11,367 nt of DNA from assembly GCA_021786915.1 (NCBI GenBank), contig JAJYMP010000034.1, forward strand, positions 1 to 11,367, given 5' to 3'. This document shows positions 1 to 6,514 of the stretch, piece after piece. Numbering within the stretch: the first letter of the stretch is position 1; every line of letters begins with the position of its first letter. The notes beneath the pieces were generated by a model. That model saw nothing but the letters and a program-made list of their open reading frames with translations, was not told the origin of the DNA and made no database searches. The DNA is from Chloroflexota bacterium (GTDB taxonomy: Bacteria > Chloroflexota > Limnocylindria > Limnocylindrales > CSP1-4). Both the position numbers and the translations under genes were made by a program.

Positions 1-432
1 CTTGTCCAGCGAGAACTTCACGTCGGCCGAGCTGAAGTCCTTGCCGTCATGGAACTTGACGTCCGACCGCAGGGTGAGGGTCATCGTCCTGCCGTCGTCG
101 GACGTCTGCCAGGATTCCGCGAGCCCCGGGACCACGTTGAGCTTGTCGTCGAGTTCGGTGAGCGTGCCGTAGATCGTGCCCAGGATGGCCACCGCCTGGA
201 ACTGGGTGGCCTTCCACGGGAAGAGGGTGTCCGGGTCGCTGGTGATTCCCGCCACGAGGTTTTCGCCGGGAGCCTCCGTCGCCGCGGCGCTGGCGACCGG
301 GCTGGTGGCCGCCGGACCGCTGGCGGTCGGACTGCTGGTGGAGCTGCCGCACGCCGCGGACAGGAGCCCGACGACGGCGAGACCGGTCAGGAGCCTGCCC
401 CAGGCTGCCGTCCGTGACCTTCGTAGATCCAT
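1..432 (-). CDS. Peptide/oligopeptide ABC transporter substrate-binding lipoprotein, family 5 (N-terminal 144 residues, cut by window edge)
   Basis: This is the start of an extracellular solute-binding protein of the SBP family 5 (DppA/OppA type), which captures peptides or similar ligands outside the cell for an ABC importer. Residues 1-28 form a lipoprotein signal: basic start (RRSR), hydrophobic stretch, then LLSAAC with the lipidated Cys at 28. Residues 29-56 are a Ser/Thr/Pro/Ala-rich linker. The mature domain opens with GITSDPDTLFPW (62-73) and the family signature around VPGLAESW (101-108) and VKFHDGKDFSSADVKFSLDK (125-144). The ATG at 432 is preceded by GGAGGT (441-446) with an 8-base spacer. 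The reading frame is open to base 1 and the gene continues outside the window. It diverges from the serine hydrolase/RpiR pair, so the two may share regulation. The family assignment is firm; the ligand is unknown. Confidence 0.9.
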   Translation of the reverse strand, partial: MDLRRSRTAAWGRLLTGLAVVGLLSAACGSSTSSPTASGPAATSPVASAAATEAPGENLVAGITSDPDTLFPWKATQFQAVAILGTIYGTLTELDDKLNVVPGLAESWQTSDDGRTMTLTLRSDVKFHDGKDFSSADVKFSLDK

Positions 433-629
433 GATCGCCTACCTCCGGTCGACCGCGGGCGTTCTCGACCGCGGGCTGATCGGGCGCCTTCGGCCCGACT
501 GCTGCCTGCGCGTTCGTCAACCGAGCGCAGCGCGTGGCATCGTTGCACCCGGCCGCGCCGAAGTCAATAGTTGCCACAAATAGTAGATACTGCGTAAGGA
601 ACTGACATCAGACCAGGGAGGGGTTCCAC
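433..629. promoter_or_regulatory. Divergent intergenic region with an A/T-rich island, probable promoter/operator
   Basis: The 197 bases between the divergent lipoprotein and serine hydrolase genes hold no gene. Bases 561-612 are much richer in A/T than anything around them and contain two short dyads, CAATAGTTG (565-573) and AGTAGATACT (582-591). This is where a promoter and a site for the downstream RpiR-type regulator would be expected. I could not find a convincing -35/-10 pair with correct spacing, so strand and exact promoter position are open. Confidence 0.35.
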
Positions 630-1760
630 ATGCATCGCTTGCACGCGGTACTGACCTCCGGGCTCACGGGGAGCCCACGGCCGCTCTACCCGGGCGCCGT
701 GGCGGTGGTGGTGCGGGACGGGTCAAGAGAACCCACGGTCGCGGTCGGGAACGCGGTGCGCTACGAAGATGCCGACGGGACGGACCTTCCGACCGGTAGA
801 TGGGTCGAGATGGGCGAGGATACTGTCTTCGACGTAGCCTCGATGACCAAGCTGTTCACCGCCACCGTGCTGCTGACGCTCGTCGAGGACGGCCTGCTGG
901 CCCTCGACGAGCCGATCGCCGAGTACCTGCCGTCATTCGGATCGGGAGACCGTCGGGCTGTGACGCTGCGGCGCCTGCTCAGCCACATGTCGGGCCTCCC
1001 TGCTCTGCTTCGCCTGTGGTCCGACTGGCCGGATCCGGCATCGCGCCGGCTCGCGGTCCTGACGGCGCCCCTGGTGAACCCACCCGGCGTCGTCTTCGAG
1101 TACTCCTGTATCGGCTACATCGTGGCCGGATTCCTTGCCGAGGAGGTCAGCGGTCGGGCTCTGCCGGAACTGGTGCAGGAGCGGATCTGCCGGCCGCTCG
1201 GTCTTGCCAATACCGGGTACCTTCCTTCTAGATCTCAGGTGATCCGGGCCGCCGCCACTGAGTACCAGCCTTACGTGGGTCGAGGCATGGTCCGGGGGAG
1301 CGTGCATGATGAGAACTCCTGGTCACTGGGAGGAACCGTGGGCAACGCCGGAATCTTCAGCACGGCCGCCGATCTGGCGAGGTTCGGCGAGGCGCTCCGT
1401 CGCGGCGGCGAGGTGGACGGCACCCGGATCTTGCGGGATGCGACGGTCTTGGAGATGTTCCGCAATCAGTTGCCGGAAGGGATCGACCCCGGTTTCCGAC
1501 ACGGGCTCGGCTTCCGCATCGGCGACTCAACGTTCATGGGGGCACTCGCCGGCTCGGGAGCCGTCGGCCACACTGGCTTCACCGGCACGTCCCTGGTCAT
1601 CGACCCCACGCGCCGGCTGGTGGTGGTCCTCCTGACCAACCGGGTCCACCCGAGTCGGGACTGGTCCGACATCTCGATCGTGCGGCGCCGCGTCGCCGCG
1701 GTCGCCGTCGCAGAAGCGGCCGCAACCGATGGCGCCGCCACCAGGGAGATACCCGAATGA
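630..1760 (+). CDS. Serine hydrolase, beta-lactamase family (S12 / class C type), possibly AmiE-like amidase
   Basis: This 376-residue protein belongs to the penicillin-binding/class C beta-lactamase fold (Pfam Beta-lactamase, MEROPS S12), whose members include amidases, D-peptidases and esterases. The nucleophile motif is S71-M-T-K74 in DVASMTKLF. The second motif is Y158-S-C160, with Cys where Asn or Ser is more usual. The third motif is H314-T-G316 in VGHTGFTGT. The segment HDENSWSLGGTVGNAGIFST (226-245) is typical of the branch containing the Bacillus N-acetylmuramyl-L-alanine amidase AmiE/YbbE. No signal peptide is visible, so it should act in the cytoplasm. The ATG follows AGGGAGGGG at 614-622. 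It overlaps the RpiR-type regulator gene by 4 bases (ATGA), so the two are translationally coupled. In Bacillus, an AmiE homologue sits with the MurR regulator, which supports a peptidoglycan-fragment role here as inference; esterase or D-aminopeptidase activity is equally open. Confidence 0.9.
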   Translation: MHRLHAVLTSGLTGSPRPLYPGAVAVVVRDGSREPTVAVGNAVRYEDADGTDLPTGRWVEMGEDTVFDVASMTKLFTATVLLTLVEDGLLALDEPIAEYLPSFGSGDRRAVTLRRLLSHMSGLPALLRLWSDWPDPASRRLAVLTAPLVNPPGVVFEYSCIGYIVAGFLAEEVSGRALPELVQERICRPLGLANTGYLPSRSQVIRAAATEYQPYVGRGMVRGSVHDENSWSLGGTVGNAGIFSTAADLARFGEALRRGGEVDGTRILRDATVLEMFRNQLPEGIDPGFRHGLGFRIGDSTFMGALAGSGAVGHTGFTGTSLVIDPTRRLVVVLLTNRVHPSRDWSDISIVRRRVAAVAVAEAAATDGAATREIPE

Positions 1761-2743
1761 GCCGCCCGTCAGCACCTTCCGCGTCGACGCCGGCCGATCC
1801 CGGCAGGGGCGTACTGGTCACCATCCGCGCTGCCCTCCCGACCCTCCGCCCGGCCGAGCGTCGCGTTGCCGAGGCCGTGCTCAACGACCCGGCGGCGGTC
1901 GCCGGGAGCTCGATCGGCGCACTGGCCGACCAGTGCAGCACCTCTGGGGCGACGGTGCTGCGATTCTGTCACGCGGTGGGCTTCCGGCACTACCCGGACC
2001 TGCGCCTCGCCCTGGCCCGGGAGACCGGCCGTGAGGAGGCGGACAACGGATCGGGCGCGCACCTCACCGGCGACATCAGCCCGACCGACAGCCTCGAACA
2101 GATCGTCACGAAGATCACCTACAGTGACGCGCGAGCCATCGAGGACACCGCGGCCACCCTCGATCTAGGCGCGCTCTCGCGGGCGATCGACGCGGTGGCG
2201 GGCGCCGAGCGCGTCGACATCTACGGGATCGGCGCGAGTGGCTTCGTCGCCCAGGACCTTCACCAGAAGCTGCACCGGATCGGGTTGCTCTCGTCCGTCT
2301 GGCCTGACCCGCACGCGGCGTTGACCTCGGCCGCGCTACTGGGACCGAGGGACGTCGCCATTGCGATTTCGCACACAGGGACGACGATCGACACGATCGA
2401 GGCGCTGCGCGTTGCCGCAGAGTGCGGGGCCACGACGATCGCGATCACCAACTTCGGCCGGTCGCCCCTGACCGAGCACGCCCGGCACGTGCTCACCACG
2501 GCTGCCCGGGAGACGACGTTTCGGTCGGGCGCCATGGCCAGCCGGATCGCCCAGCTGGCGGTCATCGACTGCCTCTTCGTGGGCGTGGCTCAGCGCTCGT
2601 ACGAGCGGACGATCCGTGCACTCGAGCTGACCTACGCCGCCGTGCAGAGCCGACGCATGCCCAGCCGCGAGTCGAGGCGCCGCGACCCGTCAGCCAAGGC
2701 TCGGCGCGAAGGGCCCGGGTCATCCGCTCCCAGCGGGGAATGA
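1757..2743 (+). CDS. RpiR/MurR family transcriptional regulator with SIS domain
   Basis: This 328-residue regulator has an N-terminal RpiR-type helix-turn-helix (about 22-95: RPAERRVAEAVL, then SIGALADQCSTSGATVLRF) and a C-terminal SIS sugar-phosphate-binding domain (about 150-280). SIS landmarks are YGIGASGFVAQDLHQKL (156-172), AIAISHTGTT (201-210) and ITNFGRSPL (230-238). Such proteins sense phosphosugars, for example N-acetylmuramate 6-phosphate for MurR, and control uptake and breakdown genes. The start codon overlaps the stop of the serine hydrolase (ATGA at 1757-1760), with GGAGA at 1745-1749 as ribosome binding site. Residues 295-328 are a basic, low-complexity tail beyond the SIS fold. 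The last 24 bases overlap the convergent LysR gene. Codons 232-288 are closely duplicated at the right end of the window. Family is certain; effector and targets are inferred from neighbours. Confidence 0.93.
   Translation: MSRPSAPSASTPADPGRGVLVTIRAALPTLRPAERRVAEAVLNDPAAVAGSSIGALADQCSTSGATVLRFCHAVGFRHYPDLRLALARETGREEADNGSGAHLTGDISPTDSLEQIVTKITYSDARAIEDTAATLDLGALSRAIDAVAGAERVDIYGIGASGFVAQDLHQKLHRIGLLSSVWPDPHAALTSAALLGPRDVAIAISHTGTTIDTIEALRVAAECGATTIAITNFGRSPLTEHARHVLTTAARETTFRSGAMASRIAQLAVIDCLFVGVAQRSYERTIRALELTYAAVQSRRMPSRESRRRDPSAKARREGPGSSAPSGE
2449..2620 (+). repeat. Direct repeat unit 1 (matches 11196-11367)
   Basis: This part of the RpiR gene is repeated in the same orientation at the right end of the window, 8,747 bases away. 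Identity is highest in the first two thirds, with two differences in about 125 bases, and falls toward the right end. The pair of direct repeats could recombine and remove or duplicate everything between them. Confidence 0.8.
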
Positions 2744-3628
2744 GCCAAGAGCGGACCGGGTCGTCAGGATCTCGACCAGCGCGTCGACCGGCGGTGTGGT
2801 GCTGGGCGCGCGTCGGCTGACGAGCGCCATCGACACGGCCGCGTCCAAACCTTCGAGGCGCCGGGCGACGAGACTGCCTTCCTCGATATCACGCCGGACG
2901 GCGGCTTCCGGGAGGATCGTCCCACCCATTCCGGCGGCGACGGCATCTCGGATCGGGCCGAGCCGGTTGGATTCGAGGGCGATGACCGGCGCGATCCCGT
3001 TCGCTCTGCACGCGGTCTCGATGATATGGCGGTAGGCGCAGCCGGGTTCGTAGACGACGAGTGGCTGAGTGGCGAGTTCGGCGACCGTGACCTCGGATCC
3101 CCGCGCGAGCGGATCGGCGGCGCTGCAGACAACGAGGAGCTGCAACTCGAACAGCTCGGTGAACGTGCAGTCTTCCGTGCCTCCCGACGCCGCGACCAGG
3201 GCCAGGTCGAGTTCGCCGCGCATGACCCGATCGACGAGCACCGCGCTCGTGTCCTCATGCAGCGCCACGGCCACGCGCGGGTGGGCGGAACGAAACGTCC
3301 GCAGGATGGCGGGCAGGTAGAACGCGCCGATGTCCGTCGTGCCCACGCGCACCTCGGTGATGCCCTGCCGGTCGAGGGCACCGATCCGCTCGCGGGCCTC
3401 CTGGCTGAGGCCGAGGATGGTCTGGCCGTAGCGGTGGAGGACGGCCCCCGCCCGGGTCAACCTCACGCCGCGAGTCGAGCGCTCGAAGAGCGGCGCGCCC
3501 AGTTCCTGCTCGAGCTGGCGGATCTGCGTCGAGACCGCGGATTGGGCCAGGTAGAGACGCTTGGCCGCGCGCCTGAACCCGCCCGTCTCGACGACCGTAC
3601 AGAACGTCCGCAACTGCCTGAGATCCAC
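2720..3628 (-). CDS. LysR family transcriptional regulator
   Basis: This is a standard-length LysR regulator (302 residues from the start chosen). The N-terminal winged helix-turn-helix is clear: DLRQLRTFCTVVETGGF, then AAKRLYLAQSAVSTQIRQLE and LGAPLFERSTRGVRLT. The remainder is the two-lobed effector-binding domain (VRVGTTDIGAFYLP onward, with VVYEPGCAYRH in the middle). Three consecutive GTG codons (3634-3626) are all possible starts. The third, at 3628, gives the usual LysR opening MDLRQLRTF and has GGAG about 5 bases upstream, so it is preferred; the longest reading would begin at 3634. It is divergent from the D-cysteine desulfhydrase-like gene, the classical arrangement for a LysR protein controlling its neighbour and itself. 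The 3' end runs 24 bases into the RpiR gene on the other strand. The inducer is unknown. Confidence 0.93.
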   Translation of the reverse strand: MDLRQLRTFCTVVETGGFRRAAKRLYLAQSAVSTQIRQLEQELGAPLFERSTRGVRLTRAGAVLHRYGQTILGLSQEARERIGALDRQGITEVRVGTTDIGAFYLPAILRTFRSAHPRVAVALHEDTSAVLVDRVMRGELDLALVAASGGTEDCTFTELFELQLLVVCSAADPLARGSEVTVAELATQPLVVYEPGCAYRHIIETACRANGIAPVIALESNRLGPIRDAVAAGMGGTILPEAAVRRDIEEGSLVARRLEGLDAAVSMALVSRRAPSTTPPVDALVEILTTRSALGSFPAGSG

Positions 3629-3861
3629 CACCACTCCGAAGTGAGCCAGCGCTGCCGTCGCGATCCGCGAGCGGATGTCCTGGAGCGTCAGGCCAGTAGG
3701 GTATCCCGTCGCAACGTCTCACGGACCGTCAGGTTCTCGTGGTGATCACGATTCGCGATCGGTCGATCGAACCTGCGGTGGTTCCGTCGGGTGCGGCATC
3801 ACGTACTGTCCGGGTCGAGGGCGCCGACTCCGGAGCGCCACGTGGCACTTGGAGCACGCCC
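3629..3861. promoter_or_regulatory. LysR / PLP-enzyme divergent intergenic region with dyad symmetries
   Basis: This region should hold the divergent promoters and LysR-binding site. A perfect 13-base dyad TCGCG-ATC-CGCGA lies at 3658-3670, about 30 bases upstream of the LysR start. A second dyad, CGTG-GTGAT-CACG, begins near 3738. LysR sites are usually interrupted dyads of T-N11-A form, so either may be the operator, but both are G/C-rich and could occur by chance. The reading frame of the PLP enzyme stays open upstream to a GTG at 3739, without the family's expected sequence. No clear -35/-10 boxes were found. Confidence 0.3.
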
Positions 3862-4863
3862 GTGATACCCGCCGCGATTCCCCGCGTCCCCCTTGGGACG
3901 TGGCCGACTCCCCTGCAGCCCCTCCCGCGTCTCGGCGAGGAGGTCGGCTGCAGCCTCTACGTCAAGCGCGACGACATGACCGGCCTCGGCGGCGGGGGCA
4001 ACAAGGCGCGCAAGCTCGAGTACCACCTCGGACAGGCGGTGGCCGAGGGCGCGACGCACGTGATCACGACCGGCAGCGTCCAGTCGAACCACTGCCACCT
4101 GACGGCGGCTGCGGCTCGACGGCTCGGCCTGATGCCGATCCTGATCCTGGTCAGCAACCCGCCCGGGGCGGCGACCGGGAACCTCCTGCTCGACCGGCTG
4201 ATGGACGCGGACGTCCGGTTCGTCGCTTCTGGGTCAGCGGAGCGGGCGATGGACGGTGCCGCCAGACAGATCACCCGCGACGGAGGGCGTCCGCACGTCA
4301 TCCCGGAGGGAGGATCCGACGCCCTCGGCTCATTCGGCTACATGGGAGCGGTTGACGAGATCCGTCTTCAGTTGACCGCCGATCGCGGTGAGGTTCTCCG
4401 GCCGCTGGTTGTCGTCGCGAACGGCTCATGCGGGACGCATGCCGGGCTGCTCGCCGGGGCGCTGGCGTCATGGCCGGAGCTGACGATTCTCGGCATCAGC
4501 GTGAGCGGGGATCCGGCCGTCAAGGTGGGCAAGACGGCGCGCCTCGCCTCCGAGGCCCTCGCGCTCGCCGGAATCACCCGCGCGGTCGGGCCCGAGGCGG
4601 TCTGGATCGATGGTTCGTACAAGGGTCCGGACTACGGGGTGCTGACCGACGCGTGTCGTGGGGCCATTCGCCTGGCAGCCCGCAGCGAAGGGTTGTTCCT
4701 CGACCCCGTCTACACCGGCAAGGCGCTTGCCGGGTTGATCGACCTCGGAGGTCGCGGCAGATTGGCCGGCTTCGACGCGGTCGTCCTCGTTCACAGCGGG
4801 GGCTTCGCCTCCCTCTTCGACCCAGGGTTCGACCTTCTTGAAAAGGAGCATGCAGATGTCTGA
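3862..4863 (+). CDS. PLP-dependent enzyme, D-cysteine desulfhydrase / ACC deaminase / L-cysteate sulfo-lyase family
   Basis: The protein (333 residues) is a fold-type II PLP enzyme of the group containing D-cysteine desulfhydrase (DcyD), ACC deaminase and L-cysteate sulfo-lyase (CuyA). These remove a beta substituent or ammonia from small amino acids, releasing pyruvate or a related 2-oxo acid. The opening IPRVPLGTWPTPLQPLPRL is typical. The PLP lysine is in LGGGGNKARKLE (K48 from this start), followed by TTGSVQSNHC with the catalytic-region Ser. Later landmarks are PEGGSDALGSFGY, ANGSCGTHAGLL (phosphate cup) and FLDPVYTGKAL. GTG at 3862 is preferred because GGAG (3851-3854) sits 7 bases upstream and the protein then starts where family members do; a GTG at 3739 would add 41 residues without family character. 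The 3' end overlaps the DinB-like gene by 8 bases. The exact substrate (D-cysteine, cysteate, ACC) cannot be read from the sequence. Confidence 0.88.
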   Translation: MIPAAIPRVPLGTWPTPLQPLPRLGEEVGCSLYVKRDDMTGLGGGGNKARKLEYHLGQAVAEGATHVITTGSVQSNHCHLTAAAARRLGLMPILILVSNPPGAATGNLLLDRLMDADVRFVASGSAERAMDGAARQITRDGGRPHVIPEGGSDALGSFGYMGAVDEIRLQLTADRGEVLRPLVVVANGSCGTHAGLLAGALASWPELTILGISVSGDPAVKVGKTARLASEALALAGITRAVGPEAVWIDGSYKGPDYGVLTDACRGAIRLAARSEGLFLDPVYTGKALAGLIDLGGRGRLAGFDAVVLVHSGGFASLFDPGFDLLEKEHADV

Positions 4864-5365
4864 ACTTGACCGCGCCGCTTCGGCCGTCGGAGCCGACCTC
4901 GAGGCGATCTTCGACGCCCTCCTCGTCGACGTCTTCAAGGACGCCCACGCTCTTGCCGGTGACGGACTCAACTGGATGCCGGCGGGTACCGACAACAACG
5001 CGTTCACGCTCGCTTATCACCTGCTCGGGTCCGCCGACTACTGGATCGGCGAGGTGGTCGGTGGCCGTCCGACCGGGCGCGTCCGCGCGGAGGAGTTCAA
5101 CCGGGAGGGGACGCTCGAGGAGCTCGAGGCGCGCCTCCGAGACGTGTCGGCGTCGCTGCGCGAGACCCTCGTCACGCTCCCCGGCACAGCGCTTCTGCCG
5201 GCGCCCATTGACCTCGGTCGCGGGCTCCTGTCGTGGGGTGTGGTCCCACCCGAGGGTCGGAGCGCGGTCTGGGTGGTCGTCCACGACCTCTGCCACATCG
5301 CCTACCACCTGGGTCAGCTCGACGTCATCCGAGGCATGTGGGAGGAGCGGACGGTGTCGACCTGA
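4856..5365 (+). CDS. DinB-fold (DinB_2) putative metal-dependent protein
   Basis: This 169-residue protein looks like a DinB/YfiT four-helix bundle, a superfamily that includes mycothiol- and bacillithiol-dependent transferases and isomerases. A divalent metal is normally bound by three His residues. Here H55 lies in TLAYHLLGSADYW in the second helix, and the late helix VVVHDLCHIAYHLGQLDVIR supplies H143, H147 and H151, with the typical ending HLGQ. ATG at 4856 is chosen because AAAGGAG (4842-4848 region) is correctly spaced from it, while the in-frame ATG at 4850 is too close. The start lies inside the last codons of the PLP enzyme, so the two are co-translated. Pairing with a cysteine-type desulfhydrase hints at thiol metabolism, but that is inference; many DinB proteins have no known reaction. 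Confidence 0.8.
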   Translation: MSELDRAASAVGADLEAIFDALLVDVFKDAHALAGDGLNWMPAGTDNNAFTLAYHLLGSADYWIGEVVGGRPTGRVRAEEFNREGTLEELEARLRDVSASLRETLVTLPGTALLPAPIDLGRGLLSWGVVPPEGRSAVWVVVHDLCHIAYHLGQLDVIRGMWEERTVST

Positions 5366-5366
5366 G

Positions 5367-5388
5367 CGCGATCGGACCCACCGTCGCG
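5367..5388 (+). terminator. Hairpin directly after the DinB-like gene, possible terminator
   Basis: Two bases after the TGA (5363-5365), CGCGA(T)CGG at 5367-5375 can pair with CCGTCGCG at 5381-5388 across a 5-base loop, with one bulged T. There is no run of T afterwards, so it is at best a U-less terminator of the kind proposed in high-GC bacteria. Confidence 0.35.
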
Positions 5389-5409
5389 GATCTCTCGGAA
5401 GGTCAACTG

Positions 5410-5435
5410 TGAACCGCACTGGATTCCGTGGAGAC
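5410..5435. repeat. IS3-type terminal inverted repeat (single remaining copy)
   Basis: Bases 5410-5435 begin TGAACCGC and end GGAGAC, as is common for actinobacterial IS3-family ends. The repeat lies immediately beyond the transposase stop, where the right end should be. No matching partner repeat was found in the rest of the gap. Confidence 0.5.
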
Positions 5436-5449
5436 CCTGACGGCTGGAA

Positions 5450-5578
5450 TCAGGCGGCCGGGGTGGTCTCCGCCTGGCGCTGATGGTAGGCGGCCTCGAA
5501 CTCCGCCGGCGGGACGTCGCCGCAGGCCGAGTGAAGCCGCCTCGTGCTCCAGAGGTCGGTCGACCTCGGCCGTCCGAC
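5450..5578 (-). pseudogene. IS3-family transposase (OrfB) C-terminal fragment
   Basis: Minus-strand translation ending at the TGA at 5452-5450 gives RRLHSACGDVPPAEFEAAYH plus a short tail. This matches the conserved end of IS3-family OrfB integrases (normally ...NxxRLHSxLGxxPPAEFE...), just after the last catalytic Glu region. In-frame sequence further upstream (about 5550-5578, reading RSTDLWST) is degraded and only about 43 codons remain of a protein normally near 280-300 residues. There is no start codon or catalytic DDE core, so it cannot be functional. Confidence 0.7.
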
Positions 5579-5586
5579 TCGAGACA

Positions 5587-5620
5587 CCAGCCCTGCCTGC
5601 ACCGGCACCGGCAGGGCTGG
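5587..5620 (-). terminator. Strong hairpin downstream of the GntR regulator, probable terminator
   Basis: CCAGCCCTGCC (5587-5597) and GGCAGGGCTGG (5610-5620) form a perfect 11-base-pair stem with a 12-base loop. It begins about 70 bases downstream of the GntR gene stop (minus strand) and no T-run follows on either strand. It most likely terminates or protects the regulator transcript; it could also insulate it from the IS remnant. Confidence 0.5.
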
Positions 5621-5688
5621 AGATGGTCACGTGAAATCGCCACCCCGGCGAAAGCTGCAGGATGCGTCTGCCGCGCGATCCAGACGCG

Positions 5689-6387
5689 TCACTTTGGCTT
5701 CCGCTGCGCAGCGCGGCGCCGGGTCCCGCGGGCCCGTCCCGGAGCTGGGCCGTGACCGAGGTACCGGATCGCAAGCGCGAGGTGCTCGCGAAGCGCGGCG
5801 AGCGCCTCCCTGGTCGATCCTCGTTCGAGTGTCGCGAGAAGTTCACGGTGCTCGCGAGCGAGTGCCCGGGGGGATTCGTATGCAGGCCGTAGCTGGGCGA
5901 TCGAGAGCCGGATCTCGTCCTCCAGCAAGGCGAACAGGCGGACCAAGCGCGAGCTCCCGGTGGCCTCGACAAGCGCACGATGGATCTCGAGGTCCGCCTC
6001 GACGACCTCGCTCCAGTGGGCGTCAGGAGCGAGAGACTCCAGGCGTCGTACGGCCTGGTCGGCACGCGGCGGAATCAAACGACGCTTGGTCAACAGCCGG
6101 ACCACCTCTGACTCGAGGAGCTCTCGAACAAGGAACAGGTCTGCGACGTCCGCCTCCGTCAACCGCGGGACCAGAGCGCTCCGATTCGCCTCGCGTCGAA
6201 GGAGGCCGGTGGTCGTGAGCTGCTGAAGCGCCGCTCGGATCGTGGGGCGCGCAACGCCGTACTCCGCGGCCAATGCCGTTTCCGGAAGCGCCTCGCCCGG
6301 CACCAAGTCGCCATTGAGGATCCGCTGGCGCAGTGAGGCCGCAAGTGCTTCGGGCACGGAGATCGGCTTGAGTGCCTGCCTTGTCAT
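5689..6387 (-). CDS. GntR family transcriptional regulator, FadR subfamily (FCD domain)
   Basis: This 232-residue regulator has an N-terminal GntR winged helix (about 8-75: ALAASLRQRILNGDLVPGEALPE, then YGVARPTIRAALQQLTTTGLL) and a C-terminal FCD effector domain. The expected FCD metal ligands are present: D132 and H136 in ADLEIHRALV, H180 in REHRELL and H202 in REHLAL. Such proteins usually bind small carboxylates through the metal and leave DNA on binding. The ATG at 6387 gives the family's normal length. The frame stays open upstream to 6597, but that sequence is Pro/Arg-rich and crosses the promoter region, so I leave it out; an ATG at 6480 close to the predicted transcript start is a possible leaderless alternative. 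It diverges from the aldehyde dehydrogenase operon, its probable target. The basic tail (GRARGTRRRAAQRK) is unusual. Confidence 0.92.
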   Translation of the reverse strand: MTRQALKPISVPEALAASLRQRILNGDLVPGEALPETALAAEYGVARPTIRAALQQLTTTGLLRREANRSALVPRLTEADVADLFLVRELLESEVVRLLTKRRLIPPRADQAVRRLESLAPDAHWSEVVEADLEIHRALVEATGSSRLVRLFALLEDEIRLSIAQLRPAYESPRALAREHRELLATLERGSTREALAALREHLALAIRYLGHGPAPGRARGTRRRAAQRKPK

Positions 6388-6487
6388 CGGTCCGATGCGC
6401 GACCTCGCCGGTTGCGGCCTGACTGGCGCCTCTCCTCGTCCGACAACCGCAGGCTGCGGCGGCGTCCATGGACGGCACATCGCGAGC

Positions 6488-6514
6488 ATTGTACTTCTGT
6501 TAGACACGGAGCAA
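6488..6514 (-). promoter_or_regulatory. Putative gntR promoter with TGTTAGACA operator (copy 1)
   Basis: On the minus strand TACAAT (6493-6488) is a near-consensus -10 box; the -35 is weak (TTGCTC at 6514-6509 is the best candidate, spacer 15). The dyad TGT-TAG-ACA at 6498-6506 lies between them, where a bound repressor would block the polymerase. This suggests autoregulation of the GntR gene. Confidence 0.45.

Larger units (their letters stand above)
5410..5578 (-). mobile_element. Right-end remnant of an IS3-family insertion sequence
   Basis: The stretch carries the last codons of an IS3-family transposase on the minus strand and, 14 bases past its stop, a terminal repeat beginning TGAACCGC and ending GGAGAC (5410-5435), which is the usual end layout for this family. 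The left part of the element, including most of the transposase and the other inverted repeat, is missing. The remnant lies between the DinB-like gene and the GntR regulator, in a gap of 323 bases that has no intact gene. It marks an old insertion and deletion point. Assignment is from recognised family patterns. Confidence 0.65.

Noticed and set aside
47..577. Long minus-strand open frame overlapping the lipoprotein gene
   Set aside because: It is a shadow frame: no recognisable domain, Arg/Gly-rich composition, and the other frame on the same strand gives a clear signal peptide and family-5 binding-protein sequence.
3026..3745. 239-codon plus-strand open frame opposite the LysR gene
   Set aside because: High G+C content produces long antisense frames; the minus strand has an unmistakable LysR protein and this frame has no family character or proper ribosome binding site.
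4574..5419. 281-codon minus-strand open frame opposite the PLP enzyme and DinB-like gene
   Set aside because: Arg/Asp-rich shadow without domains; both plus-strand genes beneath it have conserved motifs and good starts.
5403..6065. 220-codon minus-strand frame covering the IS remnant and part of the GntR gene
   Set aside because: It runs out of frame through both the transposase end and the GntR/FCD sequence and matches neither.
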